A DNA stretch of 64,000 nt from Polynucleobacter bastaniensis (GCF_018882205.1 NZ_JACVOU010000005.1:62001-126000), one strand, 5' to 3'. Counted from the stretch's first letter, positions 9,666 to 21,810 are shown. The notes: generated from the sequence alone by a model not told the origin. Made by a program: numbers and translations.

Positions 9666-11132
9666 TCAGAGTTTGCTGACAGCGACATGCTGTAGCAGAT
9701 TAATCACGGCTGGATGAATAACGTCGGTAAACGGTTTCGGATAAACGCCCATACCAATCACGCAGATGGACAACACTGCCATCATGAAATACTCACGCGC
9801 ATTGAGATCTTTTAATTCTTCAACATGCGCATTGGTAATCGCACCGAAGAACACACGCTTGACCATCCACAAGGAATAAGCAGCGCTCAGAATCAAAGCG
9901 GTTGCTGCCAAGATACCAATCACGAAGTCATAATCCACAGCAGCCAGAATCACCATGAACTCACCCACGAATCCAGAGGTAGCAGGTAAACCGCAGTTGG
10001 CCATTGCCATTAAGACCACAAACGCTGTAAAGGCAGGCATGCGGTGTACAACGCCGCCGTAATCTGCAATTTGACGAGTGTGCATGCGGTCATACAACAC
10101 GCCAATCGAAAGGAACATAGCACCAGCAACAAAGCCATGAGAAATCATCTGCACAATACCGCCCTCAATACCCAGGGGACTGAAGAGGAAGAAGCCAAGA
10201 GTCACAAATCCCATATGCGCTACCGATGAATAAGCCACTAGCTTTTTCATATCTTTCTGAACCAGCGCTACTGCACCTACGTAGATCACAGCTACTAAGG
10301 ATAGGAAGATGATGAATGGGCCAAGATACTGACTTGCGTCGGGAGCGATTGGTAATGAGAAACGCAAGAAGCCATAAGCACCGAGCTTCAACATGATCGC
10401 AGCCAACACGACAGATCCGCCAGTAGGCGCTTCAACGTGAACGTCTGGCAACCAAGTATGCAAAGGCCACATCGGCACCTTCACAGCGAATGCCATAAAG
10501 AAGGCAAAAAACAGGAGGATTTGCTCAACAATGTCTAGGCGTGCGTTATGCCAAGCCAAGATATCAAAAGTATTGGTTGCGTTATACAAGTACAGCATGG
10601 CAATCAAAGTCAATAATGAGCCAAGCAAGGTATACAAGAAAAACTTAAATGCCGCATAGATCCGGTTATGACCGCCCCACACACCGATGATGATGTACAT
10701 CGGAATTAGAGTTGCTTCAAAGAATACATAGAACAACAAAGCATCCAAAGCAGCAAATACACCAATCATTAATCCAGAAAGGATTAAGAAAGAAGCCATG
10801 TATTGCGAAACCTTCTTATCAATCACTTCCCATGCAGCAATCACCACAAAAATGTTGATGAATGCCGTCAAAACAATAAACCAGACCGATATGCCATCGA
10901 TACCCAGGTGGTAGTTAATGTCGTAACGCGGAATCCAAGTCATCTTCTCGACAAATTGCATGCCCGGGTTGGCGAGATCGAAATTAATAATTAAAGGCAG
11001 CGTTGCAATGAAACCTAATACAGAGCCAAAAAGGGCTAACCAGCGAACACCGGCTGTAGGCCTCTCTGAACCGTAGAACAAAATAATGATGCCGAAGAAA
11101 ATCGGGATCCAGATGGCGTAAGAAAGAATCAT
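9666..11132 (-). CDS. nuoM: NADH-quinone oxidoreductase subunit M
   Basis: A 488-residue antiporter-like membrane subunit of complex I. Visible are the TM5 FFEATLIPMYIIIGVWGG (key Glu), KVPMWPLHTWLPDVHVEAPTGGSV (key Lys) and QKDMKKLVAYSSVAHMGFVTLG, all diagnostic of NuoM. About 14 membrane helices are expected and length is normal. It sits between nuoL (24 bases upstream) and nuoN (10 bases downstream) and contributes one proton channel of the membrane arm. Confidence 0.96.
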   Translation of the reverse strand: MILSYAIWIPIFFGIIILFYGSERPTAGVRWLALFGSVLGFIATLPLIINFDLANPGMQFVEKMTWIPRYDINYHLGIDGISVWFIVLTAFINIFVVIAAWEVIDKKVSQYMASFLILSGLMIGVFAALDALLFYVFFEATLIPMYIIIGVWGGHNRIYAAFKFFLYTLLGSLLTLIAMLYLYNATNTFDILAWHNARLDIVEQILLFFAFFMAFAVKVPMWPLHTWLPDVHVEAPTGGSVVLAAIMLKLGAYGFLRFSLPIAPDASQYLGPFIIFLSLVAVIYVGAVALVQKDMKKLVAYSSVAHMGFVTLGFFLFSPLGIEGGIVQMISHGFVAGAMFLSIGVLYDRMHTRQIADYGGVVHRMPAFTAFVVLMAMANCGLPATSGFVGEFMVILAAVDYDFVIGILAATALILSAAYSLWMVKRVFFGAITNAHVEELKDLNAREYFMMAVLSICVIGMGVYPKPFTDVIHPAVINLLQHVAVSKL

Positions 11133-11156
11133 GATGGCTACTTAAGTAACAAAGGC

Positions 11157-13217
11157 CTAGCGAACAAAAGGCAGGTAAGCGTATAAAACCCAAGCCAACA
11201 ATACCGCTAAGCCCGCAATCATTGCGAAGGCATAGTGATAGAGATAGCCGGATTGCAAATGGCGAATAACTGTGGAAAAGCGCCCCACCGCATGCGCACT
11301 ACCGTTAACCAAGAAGCCGTCAATAGCCTGTTGATCACCGCGATGCCACAAGATGCCACCGATCCATAACAAACCTTTGGCGAATACCGCTTGGTTTAGA
11401 TCGTCGAGATAGTATTTGTTATCCATCAACTTCTTGATGGGGGCAAAAGCTTGAGCAACTACACCAGGCAACTTTGGAGCCCAGAGGTAGCCAATCGCTG
11501 CAGTCAATACACCCAGAACAACTAGTAGCAATACTGGTGAAGTGAATGAATGTATTGCCATGGCGATTGGGCCGTGGAATTCATCCTCTAACTCCTTCAT
11601 GACTGGATGGTGAGCTAGATCAATAAAAATAGAATCGCCGAAATAGGTACCAAATAACAAAGGTGTAATTGTGTAGAAACCGATGATGACTGAGGGAATT
11701 GCCAACAAGATCAAAGGTAAGGTCACAACAAAGGGTGACTCATGTGGTTTTTGACCGGGAGCTAAACCATGGTGCGCATGATCATCGCCCTGCTCTGCGT
11801 GATCATGATGGTGATCGTGGGCATGAGCGTCTTCATGACCCCAACGGGCTTTGCCATGGAATACATAGAAGTACAGACGGAATGAATATAGCGCGGTAAC
11901 AAAGACGCTGGCCATGACTGCAAAGTAAGCAAATCCAGATCCCGGTAAATGGCTAGCTGCTACTGCCTCAATAATGGAGTCTTTTGAATAGAAGCCCGAG
12001 AAGAATGGCGTGCCAACCAATGCCAAGTTACCTAGTAACATCATCAGGCAAGTGATTGGCATGTATTTCCAGAGACCACCCATCTTGCGCATATCTTGCT
12101 CATGATGCATGCCTAGTATTACGCTACCCGCAGCAAGGAACAGAAGCGCCTTGAAGAATGCATGCGTCATCAGATGGAAGATGGCGATTGGATAAGCAGA
12201 AACACCCAAAGCGACAGTCATATAACCCAACTGAGAGAGAGTGGAATAAGCTACTACCCGCTTAATGTCGGTTTGGACGATACCCAAGAATCCCATAAAA
12301 AGTGCAGTAATCGAACCAATCACCAAGATAAAGCTCAAGGCTGCATCAGATAACTCAAATAGAGGTGACATGCGTGACACCATGAAGATGCCGGCAGTCA
12401 CCATGGTTGCAGCGTGAATCAATGCAGAAATTGGGGTTGGGCCTTCCATGGAATCTGGCAACCAAACATGCAATGGGAATTGAGCTGATTTACCCATCGC
12501 GCCAATGAAGAGGCAGATGCAAGCTACGGTGACTAAATTCCAGCTAGTTCCTGGCAATGTTTGTGCAGCCAAAGCCGTGTTCTGGGCAAAGATCACATCG
12601 TAGTTCATGGAACCAGTGCTGGCTAGTAGTAAGCCAATACCGAGAATGAAACCAAAGTCACCAACACGGTTGACCAAGAAGGCCTTCATATTGGCAAATA
12701 CAGCCGATTGACGCTCATAGTAAAAGCCAATCAGTAAATAAGAAACCACGCCCACCGCTTCCCAACCGAAAAAGAGTTGCAAGAGGTTATTACTCATTAC
12801 CAGCATCAACATGGCAAAGGTAAAGAGTGAGATGTAAGAGAAGAAGCGGTTATAACCCTCCTCACCTTTCATATAACCAATGGTGTAGATGTGAACCATC
12901 AAGGAAATAAAGGTCACTACACACATCATGGTGGCTGTCAGGGGATCAATCAAGAAGCCAATATCCAAATTGAGCTCACCCAATTGCATCCAGCGATACA
13001 CAGTGCCATTGAAATAGAAGCCATCCATGACTTGTACAAGTACAAAGCAAGACAGAACGAAAGCAATCATCACACCTAAGATGGTTACGAACTGGCAAGC
13101 ACCATTACCGATACGGTTACCGCCTAATTTAGTACCAAAAAACCCGGCAATAACTGAGCCAAATAATGGCGCCAGCGGAATTGCGCAGAGAACAGGAAGA
13201 GTTAAGGTCAATTGCAT
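11157..13217 (-). CDS. nuoL: NADH-quinone oxidoreductase subunit L
   Basis: The distal proton-pumping subunit of complex I, 686 residues. Motifs include LFFGWEAVGVVSYLLIGFYY, GKSAQFPLHVWLPDSMEGPTPISALIHAATMVTAG and QTDIKRVVAYSTLSQLGYM. The C-terminal part carries the lateral helix typical of NuoL. A histidine-rich stretch with 11 His in about 33 residues (encoded near 11757-11855, about residues 455-487) lies in an extramembrane loop. Such His-rich loops occur in related bacteria but have no assigned role. Two bases separate it from nuoK. Confidence 0.96.
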   Translation of the reverse strand: MQLTLTLPVLCAIPLAPLFGSVIAGFFGTKLGGNRIGNGACQFVTILGVMIAFVLSCFVLVQVMDGFYFNGTVYRWMQLGELNLDIGFLIDPLTATMMCVVTFISLMVHIYTIGYMKGEEGYNRFFSYISLFTFAMLMLVMSNNLLQLFFGWEAVGVVSYLLIGFYYERQSAVFANMKAFLVNRVGDFGFILGIGLLLASTGSMNYDVIFAQNTALAAQTLPGTSWNLVTVACICLFIGAMGKSAQFPLHVWLPDSMEGPTPISALIHAATMVTAGIFMVSRMSPLFELSDAALSFILVIGSITALFMGFLGIVQTDIKRVVAYSTLSQLGYMTVALGVSAYPIAIFHLMTHAFFKALLFLAAGSVILGMHHEQDMRKMGGLWKYMPITCLMMLLGNLALVGTPFFSGFYSKDSIIEAVAASHLPGSGFAYFAVMASVFVTALYSFRLYFYVFHGKARWGHEDAHAHDHHHDHAEQGDDHAHHGLAPGQKPHESPFVVTLPLILLAIPSVIIGFYTITPLLFGTYFGDSIFIDLAHHPVMKELEDEFHGPIAMAIHSFTSPVLLLVVLGVLTAAIGYLWAPKLPGVVAQAFAPIKKLMDNKYYLDDLNQAVFAKGLLWIGGILWHRGDQQAIDGFLVNGSAHAVGRFSTVIRHLQSGYLYHYAFAMIAGLAVLLAWVLYAYLPFVR

Positions 13218-13219
13218 GA

Positions 13220-13528
13220 CTAGCCTTTTAGGTGGTCAAGGTCTTCAGCATTGATGGTGTCCACCTTACGGAAGAGAACAACCAAAATTGCCAAACCGAT
13301 TGCCGCCTCAGCAGCAGCCACAGTCAAAATAAAGAATACGAATACTTGACCAGCCATATCACCCAAATAATGAGAGAAGGCTATGAAGTTCATGTTCACC
13401 GAGAGGAGCATCAATTCAATTGCCATTAAAAGCACAATGATGTTCTTGCGGTTTAAGAAAATACCAATCACACTAGTCGCAAACAAGATTGCGCCGAGCA
13501 CCAAATAGTGAGCCAGGGTAATAGTCAT
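13220..13528 (-). CDS. nuoK: NADH-quinone oxidoreductase subunit K
   Basis: A 102-residue three-helix membrane subunit of complex I, homologous to Mrp[25 protein letters not shown] contains the conserved membrane Glu of TM2, and the third helix is [24 protein letters not shown] with its own Glu. Both acidic residues belong to the proton relay. Its ATG overlaps the nuoJ stop by four bases, so translation is coupled. Confidence 0.96.
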   Translation of the reverse strand: MTITLAHYLVLGAILFATSVIGIFLNRKNIIVLLMAIELMLLSVNMNFIAFSHYLGDMAGQVFVFFILTVAAAEAAIGLAILVVLFRKVDTINAEDLDHLKG

Positions 13529-14172
13529 TTCTTCTCCCCGCGGGAATCTTGCTTTGCAGCCATATCAGAATCCATCTTGACGATACGCATGCGATCAGCA
13601 GAGTTCACATTCACTTGCTCATGAATATTTTGGGCCTTCGAATCCTTGCGATTACGCAAGGTCAATGCCACAGCGGCAATAATGGCCACTAACAGGATGA
13701 CGCCAGCAACCTCGAAGGCATAAACATAGTCAACGAAGATCAACATACCTAAAGCTTGTGTATTGCTGGTAGCCATTTCTTCAAGCATGGGCTGTACTGG
13801 ACTACTAGTACCAATAAAACTACGAATTAAGACGATAGACAACTCCAATACGATGACCGCACCCATCAAAAAAGCTACGGGAAGGAATTTCTTGAAATCA
13901 CGACGCAAATGCTCAATATCTAAGTCCAGCATCATGACTACGAACAGGAAGAGCACCATCACAGCGCCAACATAAACCAGAATTAGGGCTAAGCTGAGGA
14001 ACTCTGCTTTTAGAAGCATCCACAGGCCAGAAGCACAGAAAAAGGCAAGCACCAAAAAGAGTGCGGCATGCACTGGATTACGCGCAGTAATCACGCGCAA
14101 TGCTGAGAGCACTAAAAGACCAGCGAAAGCATAAAAGAATGCTGCAAATAATGTAGAAGTATCGAATGTCAT
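13525..14172 (-). CDS. nuoJ: NADH-quinone oxidoreductase subunit J
   Basis: A 215-residue membrane subunit of complex I with five predicted helices. [27 protein letters not shown] and [25 protein letters not shown] are the conserved core; the latter holds the pi-bulge helix of TM3. The hydrophilic C-terminus of about 45 residues is variable in the family. It overlaps nuoK by four bases and follows nuoI by 21 bases. Confidence 0.95.
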   Translation of the reverse strand: MTFDTSTLFAAFFYAFAGLLVLSALRVITARNPVHAALFLVLAFFCASGLWMLLKAEFLSLALILVYVGAVMVLFLFVVMMLDLDIEHLRRDFKKFLPVAFLMGAVIVLELSIVLIRSFIGTSSPVQPMLEEMATSNTQALGMLIFVDYVYAFEVAGVILLVAIIAAVALTLRNRKDSKAQNIHEQVNVNSADRMRIVKMDSDMAAKQDSRGEKK

Positions 14173-14193
14173 ATGTTCTTGTGCTTGATTCGA

Positions 14194-14685
14194 TTAACGA
14201 TAAGGCGCATCAGCTGCGCGGTTAGCGGCAATATCTTTTTCGTACTTATCACCTACTGCCAAGAGCATGTCTTTGGTGAAATACAAGTCACCACGTTTCT
14301 CGCCGAAATACTCAAAGATATTCGTTTCAACAATAGCGTCAACTGGACAGGCCTCTTCACAAAAACCGCAGAAAATACACTTGGTCAAATCGATGTCGTA
14401 ACGGCTGGTACGACGCGTACCATCATCGCGCTCAGCAGTTTCGATCGTGATTGCGTAAGCTGGACAGACTGCTTCACATAGTTTGCAACCAATACAACGC
14501 TCTTCACCATTCTCATAACGGCGCAAAGCGTGTAAACCGCGGAAACGAACAGACTGAGGCGTCTTCTCTTCGGGGTATTGAATCGTAATCTTTTGTTTGA
14601 AAAGATAGCGCCCGGTAATCGACATACCGACCAAAATATCTTTCAACATTAAGCTATCGAGAAATTGGGAAATTTTCTTAAACAT
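14194..14685 (-). CDS. nuoI: NADH-quinone oxidoreductase subunit I
   Basis: A 163-residue peripheral subunit carrying two [4Fe-4S] clusters (N6a, N6b) that pass electrons toward NuoB. Both ferredoxin motifs are complete: [12 protein letters not shown] (about residues 61-72) and [12 protein letters not shown] (about residues 107-118). The N-terminal amphipathic segment ([16 protein letters not shown]) docks on the membrane arm. It lies between nuoH and nuoJ in the standard order. Confidence 0.97.
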   Translation of the reverse strand: MFKKISQFLDSLMLKDILVGMSITGRYLFKQKITIQYPEEKTPQSVRFRGLHALRRYENGEERCIGCKLCEAVCPAYAITIETAERDDGTRRTSRYDIDLTKCIFCGFCEEACPVDAIVETNIFEYFGEKRGDLYFTKDMLLAVGDKYEKDIAANRAADAPYR

Positions 14686-14696
14686 GATTGATCAAC

Positions 14697-15770
14697 TTAT
14701 TTCCAAATGTTCAATGGAGATACAACCCATGCGCCAACGACAACGACCCAGAATACGGAGATGGGAATAAATATCTTCCAACCCAAACGCATAATTTGGT
14801 CGTAGCGATAGCGCGGCAATGTAGCGCGTAACCAGATTACGCAAGATAAGAGGAAGAAGGTTTTTGCAAACAGCCAGAAGAAACCAGGGATATCACGCAA
14901 GATTGGCAAATCTACAATCGGCAACCAGCCACCCAAGAATAAAGTGGATGCTAGAGCGGCGATCAAAATCATATTGGCGTATTCAGCCAAAAAGAACATC
15001 GCAAATGCCATACCGGAGTACTCAACCATGTGACCCGCAACAATCTCAGACTCACCCTCAACCACGTCAAATGGATGACGATTAGTTTCAGCAACGCCAG
15101 AGATGAAATAAATCACGAACATGGGAAGTAATGGCAACCAGTTCCAAGAAAGGAAGTTTAAGCCCATGTTGGCGAAGTAGCCCTGCTCTTGTGAAGCAAC
15201 AATCGCACTCAGATTCAAAGAGCCTGAAGTTAGCAATACCGTAACCAATGCAAAACCCATAGCGATTTCATAAGAAATCATTTGAGCTGAAGCGCGCATG
15301 GCGCCAAGGAATGGATACTTAGAGTTAGATGACCAACCCGCCAAGATGACGCCATAAACACCAATGGATGAGATTGCCATTACGTACAGCAATCCAGCAT
15401 TGACATCAGCCAAGACCATTTTGGCTTGGAAGGGAATTACAGCCCAGGCGGCAAACGCCGGCATGATCACCATCACTGGGGCAATGAAATACAGAACCTT
15501 ACTTGCTTGCGTAGGAGAAATGATCTCCTTCATCAAGAGTTTCAAGGCATCGGCAATCGGTTGCAATAATCCCAAGGGACCAACACGGTTTGGTCCAAGA
15601 CGGATATGCATCCAACCAATCAGCTTACGCTCCCACAGAGTCATATAAGCAACTGCAGCAAACATCGGCAATACGATGATGACGATGCGCACTAATGCCC
15701 ACACTAGCGGCCATAGTGAACCAAAGATAGCCTCGCCTTGGGTGGTAACGAGGTTCAAGAAATTATCCAT
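14697..15770 (-). CDS. nuoH: NADH-quinone oxidoreductase subunit H
   Basis: A 357-residue membrane subunit that forms the quinone-binding chamber with NuoB and NuoD. Diagnostic segments are [21 protein letters not shown] near residues 47-67, [25 protein letters not shown], and [30 protein letters not shown] with the acidic loop lining the quinone tunnel. About eight helices and normal length. It lies 8 bases after nuoG and 11 bases before nuoI. Confidence 0.97.
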   Translation of the reverse strand: MDNFLNLVTTQGEAIFGSLWPLVWALVRIVIIVLPMFAAVAYMTLWERKLIGWMHIRLGPNRVGPLGLLQPIADALKLLMKEIISPTQASKVLYFIAPVMVIMPAFAAWAVIPFQAKMVLADVNAGLLYVMAISSIGVYGVILAGWSSNSKYPFLGAMRASAQMISYEIAMGFALVTVLLTSGSLNLSAIVASQEQGYFANMGLNFLSWNWLPLLPMFVIYFISGVAETNRHPFDVVEGESEIVAGHMVEYSGMAFAMFFLAEYANMILIAALASTLFLGGWLPIVDLPILRDIPGFFWLFAKTFFLLSCVIWLRATLPRYRYDQIMRLGWKIFIPISVFWVVVVGAWVVSPLNIWK

Positions 15771-15778
15771 CTCGTCCC

Positions 15779-18094
15779 TTATGCCTTACAAACAGTTACA
15801 GGACCAAACATTGATCCCAATTGAGCGCTAGCCATAGTACCTGCGGAGATTCTGACGGCGCCCTGGGCTAAGTTTGCTTCCAATGTCACTGGTAGATCTA
15901 CAGATTGGGCACCTTGAGTCACTCGGACAGCATCGCCCTCTTTCAAGCCTAAGTCGCTAAAGAGGCCTTGACCCAAACCAACCTGATTACTACGCTTTGC
16001 ATCGCGAGTTAACTGCAATGCAGGTGCACGACGTACGATTTGATCGCCGGCATAAATTCCCACATCAGATAAACGCTCTAAACCTGTTGATGAACCTGTA
16101 TTGCTATTGCTTAAACCAGTAGCCGTAGATTGATTGCCAAGCTTGGTGCAGTAATTGTCACCCAGTGCTTCACCCAATACTTCTTCAGGCATGTTGTAGA
16201 GGAAGCCATCTAAATTCAATAAGCTACCAAGAACACGCAGAACCTTCCATGCTGGGCGAGAGTCGCCCAAAGGTTTTACAGCGGGCTGAATAGTTTGCGT
16301 GCGAGCCTCTGCATTAACAAAAGTAGACACTGTTTCTGTGAATGTAGAGATCGGCAGAATGACATCAGCAACCTCTAAAAGATCAGCACTCTTATAAGCA
16401 CTGAGAGCAATCACCGTATTGGCCTTAGCTAGTGCAGCACGTGCTTGCGCAGGATTTGGTAAGTCAGCATCTGGCTCAACATTCATCAAAATCACAGCGC
16501 GGCGATCACCGGAGAGGATAGATTCAACGCCAGCGCCGTTGGCGTTAACCAAGCTAGCACCAACAGCGTTACCGCCAACTGGCAAGAAACCTAAAGTTGC
16601 GCCAGTTTGCTCAGCTATAAATTGCGCGAGCACATGTAAATCCGTTGCATTTGGATGTGCGATTGCGGCAGAGCCTAGTAATACTGATGTAGATGCGCCA
16701 GACAACAAGCTATCTACAATCTTTTGCGCAGTAGCAGACACTGTTAAATTGGGCGTGCCTGCTGGAGTAGAAACAGATTTAGCCTTGGCTACTGCCAATG
16801 CAACTTCACTTAATACATTAATCCATGCACTTGGAGTTGCAACAATACCGGTATTAGGAATTAACCAATCATCGCCACCCGCATCAATGCGTGACACTTG
16901 CAAGCCACGTTTGGCTGCTGTGCGTAAACGTGCAGCAATTAATGGCAGCTCCTTACGCAAGAAGCTACCAATCACTAAAACACGGTCTAACTCACTTAAT
17001 TTGCTAATCGGCATACCCAGCCATGGGGCAGAAGCGGCACCCTTGACATCAGTTTGACGTAAGCGAGTCTCGACCTGATTAGAACCTAAGCCACGAATCA
17101 TCTTCTGGAGAAGATACAACTCTTCAGTACTAGAGATTGGATGCGCTAAAGCAGCAACTGCTTCAGGGCCACTCTCAGCAGAAATGGTTTTGAGTGAGTG
17201 AGCTACGTAATCCATTGCGGATTGCCAATCAGTCTCAAGCCACTGACCGCCCTGCTTCACCATCGGTGTTGTTATACGATCTGCGCTGTTCAAGCCTTCG
17301 TAAGCAAAGCGATCACGATCGCTAATCCAGCATTCGTTAATTGCATCATTTTCTAAAGCAACGATACGCATGACTTTGTTAGATTTTGTTTGAATGGTAG
17401 TGTTCGCACCCAAACTATCATGCGGACTTACTGAACGCTTACGGCCTAATTCCCAAGTGCGCGCTGCATAGCGGAATGGCTTGCTTGTTAAAGCACCAAC
17501 TGGGCAAATATCAATCATATTTCCAGATAACTCTGAATCAATAGTTTGACCGGCAAAAGTAGTGATTTCAGAATGCTCACCACGATTGACCATGCCTAAT
17601 TCCATGACGCCAGCCACTTCTTGGCCAAAGCGTACGCAGCGGGTACAGTGAATACAGCGGGTCATCTCCTGCATAGAGATAAGTGGCCCTACATTCTTAT
17701 GAAATACAACACGCTTCTCTTCTTCGTAGCGGGAATTTGATTTACCGTAACCAACCGCCAAATCTTGTAACTGACACTCACCACCTTGATCGCAAATTGG
17801 GCAATCCAAAGGATGGTTGATCAGCAAGAATTCCATCACTGAGCGCTGCGCTTCAACTGCCTTTGCGGAATGCGTAAATACCTTCATGCCTTGTGTCACT
17901 GGTGTTGCGCAAGCTGGTAAAGGTTTCGGTGCTTTCTCTACTTCTACCAGGCACATACGGCAGTTAGCAGCAATAGATAGTTTCTTGTGATAACAGAAGT
18001 GCGGAATATATGTATCAAGCTTATTCGCGGCGTGCATCACCATCGAACCTTGCGGAACCTCTACCAACTTACCATCTAATTCGATTTCAACCAT
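15779..18094 (-). CDS. nuoG: NADH-quinone oxidoreductase subunit G
   Basis: The large iron-sulfur subunit of complex I, about 771 residues from ATG 18094 ([10 protein letters not shown], the usual family start). An upstream TTG at 18121 would add nine residues and has no better ribosome site. The N-terminal [2Fe-2S] domain shows [15 protein letters not shown]. It is followed by [13 protein letters not shown] with the His/Cys-ligated N5 cluster and [10 protein letters not shown] for a [4Fe-4S] cluster. The remainder is a molybdopterin-oxidoreductase-like domain that no longer binds molybdenum in this family. It relays electrons from NuoF toward NuoI. Confidence 0.95.
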   Translation of the reverse strand: MVEIELDGKLVEVPQGSMVMHAANKLDTYIPHFCYHKKLSIAANCRMCLVEVEKAPKPLPACATPVTQGMKVFTHSAKAVEAQRSVMEFLLINHPLDCPICDQGGECQLQDLAVGYGKSNSRYEEEKRVVFHKNVGPLISMQEMTRCIHCTRCVRFGQEVAGVMELGMVNRGEHSEITTFAGQTIDSELSGNMIDICPVGALTSKPFRYAARTWELGRKRSVSPHDSLGANTTIQTKSNKVMRIVALENDAINECWISDRDRFAYEGLNSADRITTPMVKQGGQWLETDWQSAMDYVAHSLKTISAESGPEAVAALAHPISSTEELYLLQKMIRGLGSNQVETRLRQTDVKGAASAPWLGMPISKLSELDRVLVIGSFLRKELPLIAARLRTAAKRGLQVSRIDAGGDDWLIPNTGIVATPSAWINVLSEVALAVAKAKSVSTPAGTPNLTVSATAQKIVDSLLSGASTSVLLGSAAIAHPNATDLHVLAQFIAEQTGATLGFLPVGGNAVGASLVNANGAGVESILSGDRRAVILMNVEPDADLPNPAQARAALAKANTVIALSAYKSADLLEVADVILPISTFTETVSTFVNAEARTQTIQPAVKPLGDSRPAWKVLRVLGSLLNLDGFLYNMPEEVLGEALGDNYCTKLGNQSTATGLSNSNTGSSTGLERLSDVGIYAGDQIVRRAPALQLTRDAKRSNQVGLGQGLFSDLGLKEGDAVRVTQGAQSVDLPVTLEANLAQGAVRISAGTMASAQLGSMFGPVTVCKA

Positions 18095-18125
18095 GCTCAC
18101 TTTAAGATGCCCCGTGCTCAATGTC

Positions 18126-19424
18126 TTATAAAGGTTTAACAGAATCTAAGCAGCGCTTATGTTCTACGTGATACACAAATTCATCCATGTAATGCTTCAA
18201 CATACCGCGAACCGGCATGGCAGCTGCATCACCCAAGGCACAAATCGTACGACCTTGAATATTAGCTGCTACATCATTTAATAAATCTAAATCTTCTGGG
18301 CGACCTTCACCGTGTTCAATACGGTGAACAATCCGCCATAACCAACCAGTACCTTCACGACATGGGGTGCACTGACCACAGGATTCTTCATGATAGAAAT
18401 AAGACAGGCGCTCTAAGGCGCGAACCATGCAGCGTGTTTCATTCATCACGATCACTGCACCAGATCCCAACATGGAACCTGCTTTTGCAATGCTGTCGTA
18501 ATCCATGGTGAGCGTCATCATCTCTGCGCCCGGAATGACTGGGGCCGATGAACCACCGGGAATGACAGCCTTCAAAGGAATGCCATCACGCATGCCCCCA
18601 GCAAGCTTGAGTAATTCAGCAAATGGGGTACCCAACGGAATCTCATAGTTACCTGGATAGGTGACATCGCCAGATATGGAGAAAATCTTTGTACCGCCGT
18701 TATTTGGCTTGCCCAACTCTAAATACGCTGGACCACCAATTGCCATAATGAATGGCACAGCAGCAAATGTTTCAGTATTATTGATCGTAGTAGGCTTACC
18801 ATACAAACCAAAGCTGGCAGGGAATGGTGGCTTAAAGCGTGGTTGACCCTTCTTACCCTCAAGTGACTCTAAGAGTGCAGTTTCTTCACCGCAGATATAG
18901 GCACCCCAACCCGGAGAAGCATGCAACTGGAAGTTGAAATCACTTCCCATGATTTTGTCACCAAGGTATCCGGCAGCACGAGCTTCTTCAAGTGCCTCTT
19001 CAAAGCGAGAATAGACTTCCCAAATTTCACCGTGGATATAGTTGTAGCCCACAGAGATGCCCATAGTGTAGGCACCAATAATCATGCCCTCAATTAAGGC
19101 ATGTGGGTTGTAGCGCATGATGTCGCGGTCTTTAAATGTACCCGGCTCACCTTCATCGCTATTACAAACTAAATATTTTTGACCAGGGAACTGGCGGGGC
19201 ATAAAGCTCCACTTCAATCCAGTAGGGAAACCTGCGCCTCCACGACCACGTAATGATGATGCTTTTAATTCAGCAATGATGGCATCTGGTGCAAGCTTGT
19301 CATTGATGATGCGACGCAGCTGTTGATAACCACCCCGGCTCTCATAATCTTTTAAACGCCAGTTTTCACCATTCAATCCCGCCAGGATCAAAGGCTTAAT
19401 GTGTCTATCGTGCAAGCTGGTCAT
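18126..19424 (-). CDS. nuoF: NADH-quinone oxidoreductase subunit F
   Basis: The 432-residue NADH-oxidising flavoprotein subunit of complex [20 protein letters not shown] (about residues 59-77) is the NADH/FMN-binding glycine-rich region, and [17 protein letters not shown] is the FMN contact segment. The N3 [4Fe-4S] cluster motif [12 protein letters not shown] with a later Cys in TICALGD is complete. It overlaps nuoE by four bases, so the two electron-input subunits are translationally coupled. Confidence 0.97.
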   Translation of the reverse strand: MTSLHDRHIKPLILAGLNGENWRLKDYESRGGYQQLRRIINDKLAPDAIIAELKASSLRGRGGAGFPTGLKWSFMPRQFPGQKYLVCNSDEGEPGTFKDRDIMRYNPHALIEGMIIGAYTMGISVGYNYIHGEIWEVYSRFEEALEEARAAGYLGDKIMGSDFNFQLHASPGWGAYICGEETALLESLEGKKGQPRFKPPFPASFGLYGKPTTINNTETFAAVPFIMAIGGPAYLELGKPNNGGTKIFSISGDVTYPGNYEIPLGTPFAELLKLAGGMRDGIPLKAVIPGGSSAPVIPGAEMMTLTMDYDSIAKAGSMLGSGAVIVMNETRCMVRALERLSYFYHEESCGQCTPCREGTGWLWRIVHRIEHGEGRPEDLDLLNDVAANIQGRTICALGDAAAMPVRGMLKHYMDEFVYHVEHKRCLDSVKPL

Positions 19425-19927
19425 GCTGCTTTTCCTTCTGCACGGAGTTCACTTAATAAGGCATCAATCTTTTCATTACTCATGTGGCTACACATGCGTT
19501 TGTTATTCACCAACAGAACTGGAGAATCACCGCAAGCGCCCATGCACTCACCCTCTTTTAAGGTGAATGTGCCGCAAGACGTTGTCTCGTTGTAGCCAAT
19601 ACCGAGCGTTTCTTTTAAATGGCTTGCTGCAGTCTCACCATGCATTAGCTGGCAAGGTAAATTTGTACAGATCACCAACTTGTACTTACCAATTTTCTTG
19701 GTGTCATACATATTGTAAAAAGTAGCCACCTCATCTACTGCAATGGTTGGCATTTCTAAAATTTGGGCAACAGTTTCAATCACCTCAGGAGAAACCCAAC
19801 CCAATTCAGTTTGGGCGGCAATCAAAGCGGCCATAACAGCAGATTGTTTTTGCTCTGGAGGGTATTTCGCAACATTGCGCGCAATGTCTGCGAGCGTTTT
19901 GTCAGATAGTTGAAGGGTTGTTGTCAT
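19421..19927 (-). CDS. nuoE: NADH-quinone oxidoreductase subunit E
   Basis: A 168-residue thioredoxin-like [2Fe-2S] subunit of the NADH dehydrogenase module. The four cluster ligands are visible as CTNLPC (first and last Cys) and CMGACG (both Cys). The [12 protein letters not shown] segment and the N-terminal helical bundle are typical. It sits between nuoD (23 bases upstream) and nuoF (4-base overlap). Confidence 0.96.
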   Translation of the reverse strand: MTTTLQLSDKTLADIARNVAKYPPEQKQSAVMAALIAAQTELGWVSPEVIETVAQILEMPTIAVDEVATFYNMYDTKKIGKYKLVICTNLPCQLMHGETAASHLKETLGIGYNETTSCGTFTLKEGECMGACGDSPVLLVNNKRMCSHMSNEKIDALLSELRAEGKAA

Positions 19928-19950
19928 AAATTCATCCTTGGCGCGCTGTA

Positions 19951-21204
19951 TTAGCGGTCAATCTCCCCGAACACGATATCTTGGGTTCCAATAATAGTGA
20001 CAGCATCAGCCAACATGTGACCACGGGACATCTCATCCATTGCAGAAAGATGTACAAAGCCTGGTGCACGAATCTTCATGCGGTACGGCTTGTTAGCGCC
20101 ATCAGAAATTAAGTAAATTCCAAACTCACCTTTGGGATGCTCAACAGCAGAGTAAGCCTCGCCATCAGGAACGTGCATACCTTCAGTAAAGAGTTTGAAA
20201 TGATGAATCAACTCTTCCATATTGGTTTTCATATCCACACGCTTTGGCGGAGATACCTTATGGTTATCACTCATAACAGGACCATCGTTTACCTTGAGCC
20301 AAGCAACGCACTGTTTAATGATGCGATTGGATTGACGCATCTCTTCCATGCGAACTAAATAACGATCATAAGAGTCGCCATTCACGCCAACAGGAATATC
20401 AAAGTCCAGTTTGTCGTAAGTTTCATAAGGCTGCTTTTTACGCAAGTCCCACTCAATCCCGGAACCACGGAGCATTGGGCCAGTAAAGCCAAGTTGCAAA
20501 GCGCGCTCAGGAGTCACAACACCAATACCAACCAAGCGTTGTTTCCAAATACGGTTATCCGTTAAGAGATTGCAATACTCATCGACGTTGGCATCAAAAC
20601 CATTGGAGAACTGCTCAATGAAATCAAGCAATGTACCGCTACGATTCTCATTCAAACGCTTAATGGCGGAGGCGCTACGAATCTTAGACTTTGAGAACTG
20701 CGCCATCTGTGTTGGTAGGTCGCGATAAACGCCACCCGGACGGTAGTAGGCAGCATGCATACGCGCGCCGGATACAGCCTCGTACATGTCGAAAATATCT
20801 TCACGATCGCGGAAGGCATACAAGAACACGGCCATAGCGCCAACGTCCAAGCCATGGCAACCAATCCACAAAAGGTGATTTAGCAAACGGGTTAACTCGT
20901 CATACATCACTCGGATGTACTGTGCACGCAAAGGTACATCTACTTGAAGCAACTTCTCAATCGCCATCACGTAAGCATGCTCGTTTGCCATCATGGATAC
21001 ATAGTCCAAACGATCCATGTAAGGAACGTTTTGAATCCAAGTTCGTGTCTCTGCTAATTTTTCTGTGGCGCGATGCAATAAACCAATATGCGGATCAGCA
21101 CGCTGGATCACCTCTCCATCGAGCTCCAACACCAGGCGAAGTACGCCGTGTGCTGCAGGATGCTGAGGACCAAAGTTGAGGGTGTAGTTCTTAATTTGCG
21201 CCAT
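19951..21204 (-). CDS. nuoD: NADH-quinone oxidoreductase subunit D
   Basis: A 417-residue 49-kDa-type subunit related to the [NiFe]-hydrogenase large subunit. With NuoB and NuoH it forms the ubiquinone site. [15 protein letters not shown] near the N-terminus carries the quinone-site His region. [23 protein letters not shown] and the C-terminal [23 protein letters not shown] are diagnostic; the nickel ligands of hydrogenases are absent, as normal for NuoD. It starts three bases after the nuoC stop. Confidence 0.97.
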   Translation of the reverse strand: MAQIKNYTLNFGPQHPAAHGVLRLVLELDGEVIQRADPHIGLLHRATEKLAETRTWIQNVPYMDRLDYVSMMANEHAYVMAIEKLLQVDVPLRAQYIRVMYDELTRLLNHLLWIGCHGLDVGAMAVFLYAFRDREDIFDMYEAVSGARMHAAYYRPGGVYRDLPTQMAQFSKSKIRSASAIKRLNENRSGTLLDFIEQFSNGFDANVDEYCNLLTDNRIWKQRLVGIGVVTPERALQLGFTGPMLRGSGIEWDLRKKQPYETYDKLDFDIPVGVNGDSYDRYLVRMEEMRQSNRIIKQCVAWLKVNDGPVMSDNHKVSPPKRVDMKTNMEELIHHFKLFTEGMHVPDGEAYSAVEHPKGEFGIYLISDGANKPYRMKIRAPGFVHLSAMDEMSRGHMLADAVTIIGTQDIVFGEIDR

Positions 21205-21207
21205 GAA

Positions 21208-21807
21208 TTAAACCGGGCCTCCGTACTGCTCTTCGCGCACGATACGTGGCGTGATTTCACGCGCTTCGATCGTGACAGGCTGATACACCACCCGCTTTAA
21301 CTCTGGGTCATAACGCATTTCTACGTTGCCAGAGATTGGGAAATCTTTTCTGAATGGATGACCAATAAAACCATAGTCAGTCAAGATACGACGTAGGTCT
21401 TCATGACCATCAAACAAAATACCGTAAAGGTCAAATGCTTCACGCTCAAACCAATTAGCCGATGCCCATACTGGTGTTAGCGATGCAACTACTGGGTAGG
21501 CATCTTCTGGAGCGAATACACGTACACGCAGACGCCAGTTATGAGCTATGGATAAAAGATGGGTCACTACACCAAAACGCTGACCACCCCACTGCCCGTC
21601 TCGGTAGTCCTGGTAATCTACTCCGCATGAATCTATTAACTGTTCAAAAGCCAATGAAGGCTCATTACGCAAGAGCATGGCGGATTCAAAATAAGTATCT
21701 GCATGAACAACAACAGTCACTTCACCTAAGGTAACTTCAATAGATTGAGCACGCTTACCTAAAACTTTTTCTAAATTAGCAACGAGCTGAATTAAACGGT
21801 CTGACAT
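21208..21807 (-). CDS. nuoC: NADH-quinone oxidoreductase subunit C
   Basis: A 199-residue 30-kDa-type subunit of the complex I connecting module. The family signature runs through [39 protein letters not shown] in the second half. NuoC is separate from NuoD here, unlike the NuoCD fusion of enterobacteria. Three-base gaps on either side place it in the tight nuoB-C-D run. Confidence 0.96.
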   Translation of the reverse strand: MSDRLIQLVANLEKVLGKRAQSIEVTLGEVTVVVHADTYFESAMLLRNEPSLAFEQLIDSCGVDYQDYRDGQWGGQRFGVVTHLLSIAHNWRLRVRVFAPEDAYPVVASLTPVWASANWFEREAFDLYGILFDGHEDLRRILTDYGFIGHPFRKDFPISGNVEMRYDPELKRVVYQPVTIEAREITPRIVREEQYGGPV

Positions 21808-21810
21808 GAT

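Noticed and set aside
18095..18121. TTG start for nuoG giving nine extra residues
   Set aside because: The NuoG family begins with MVEIELDG and there is no better ribosome site before the TTG.
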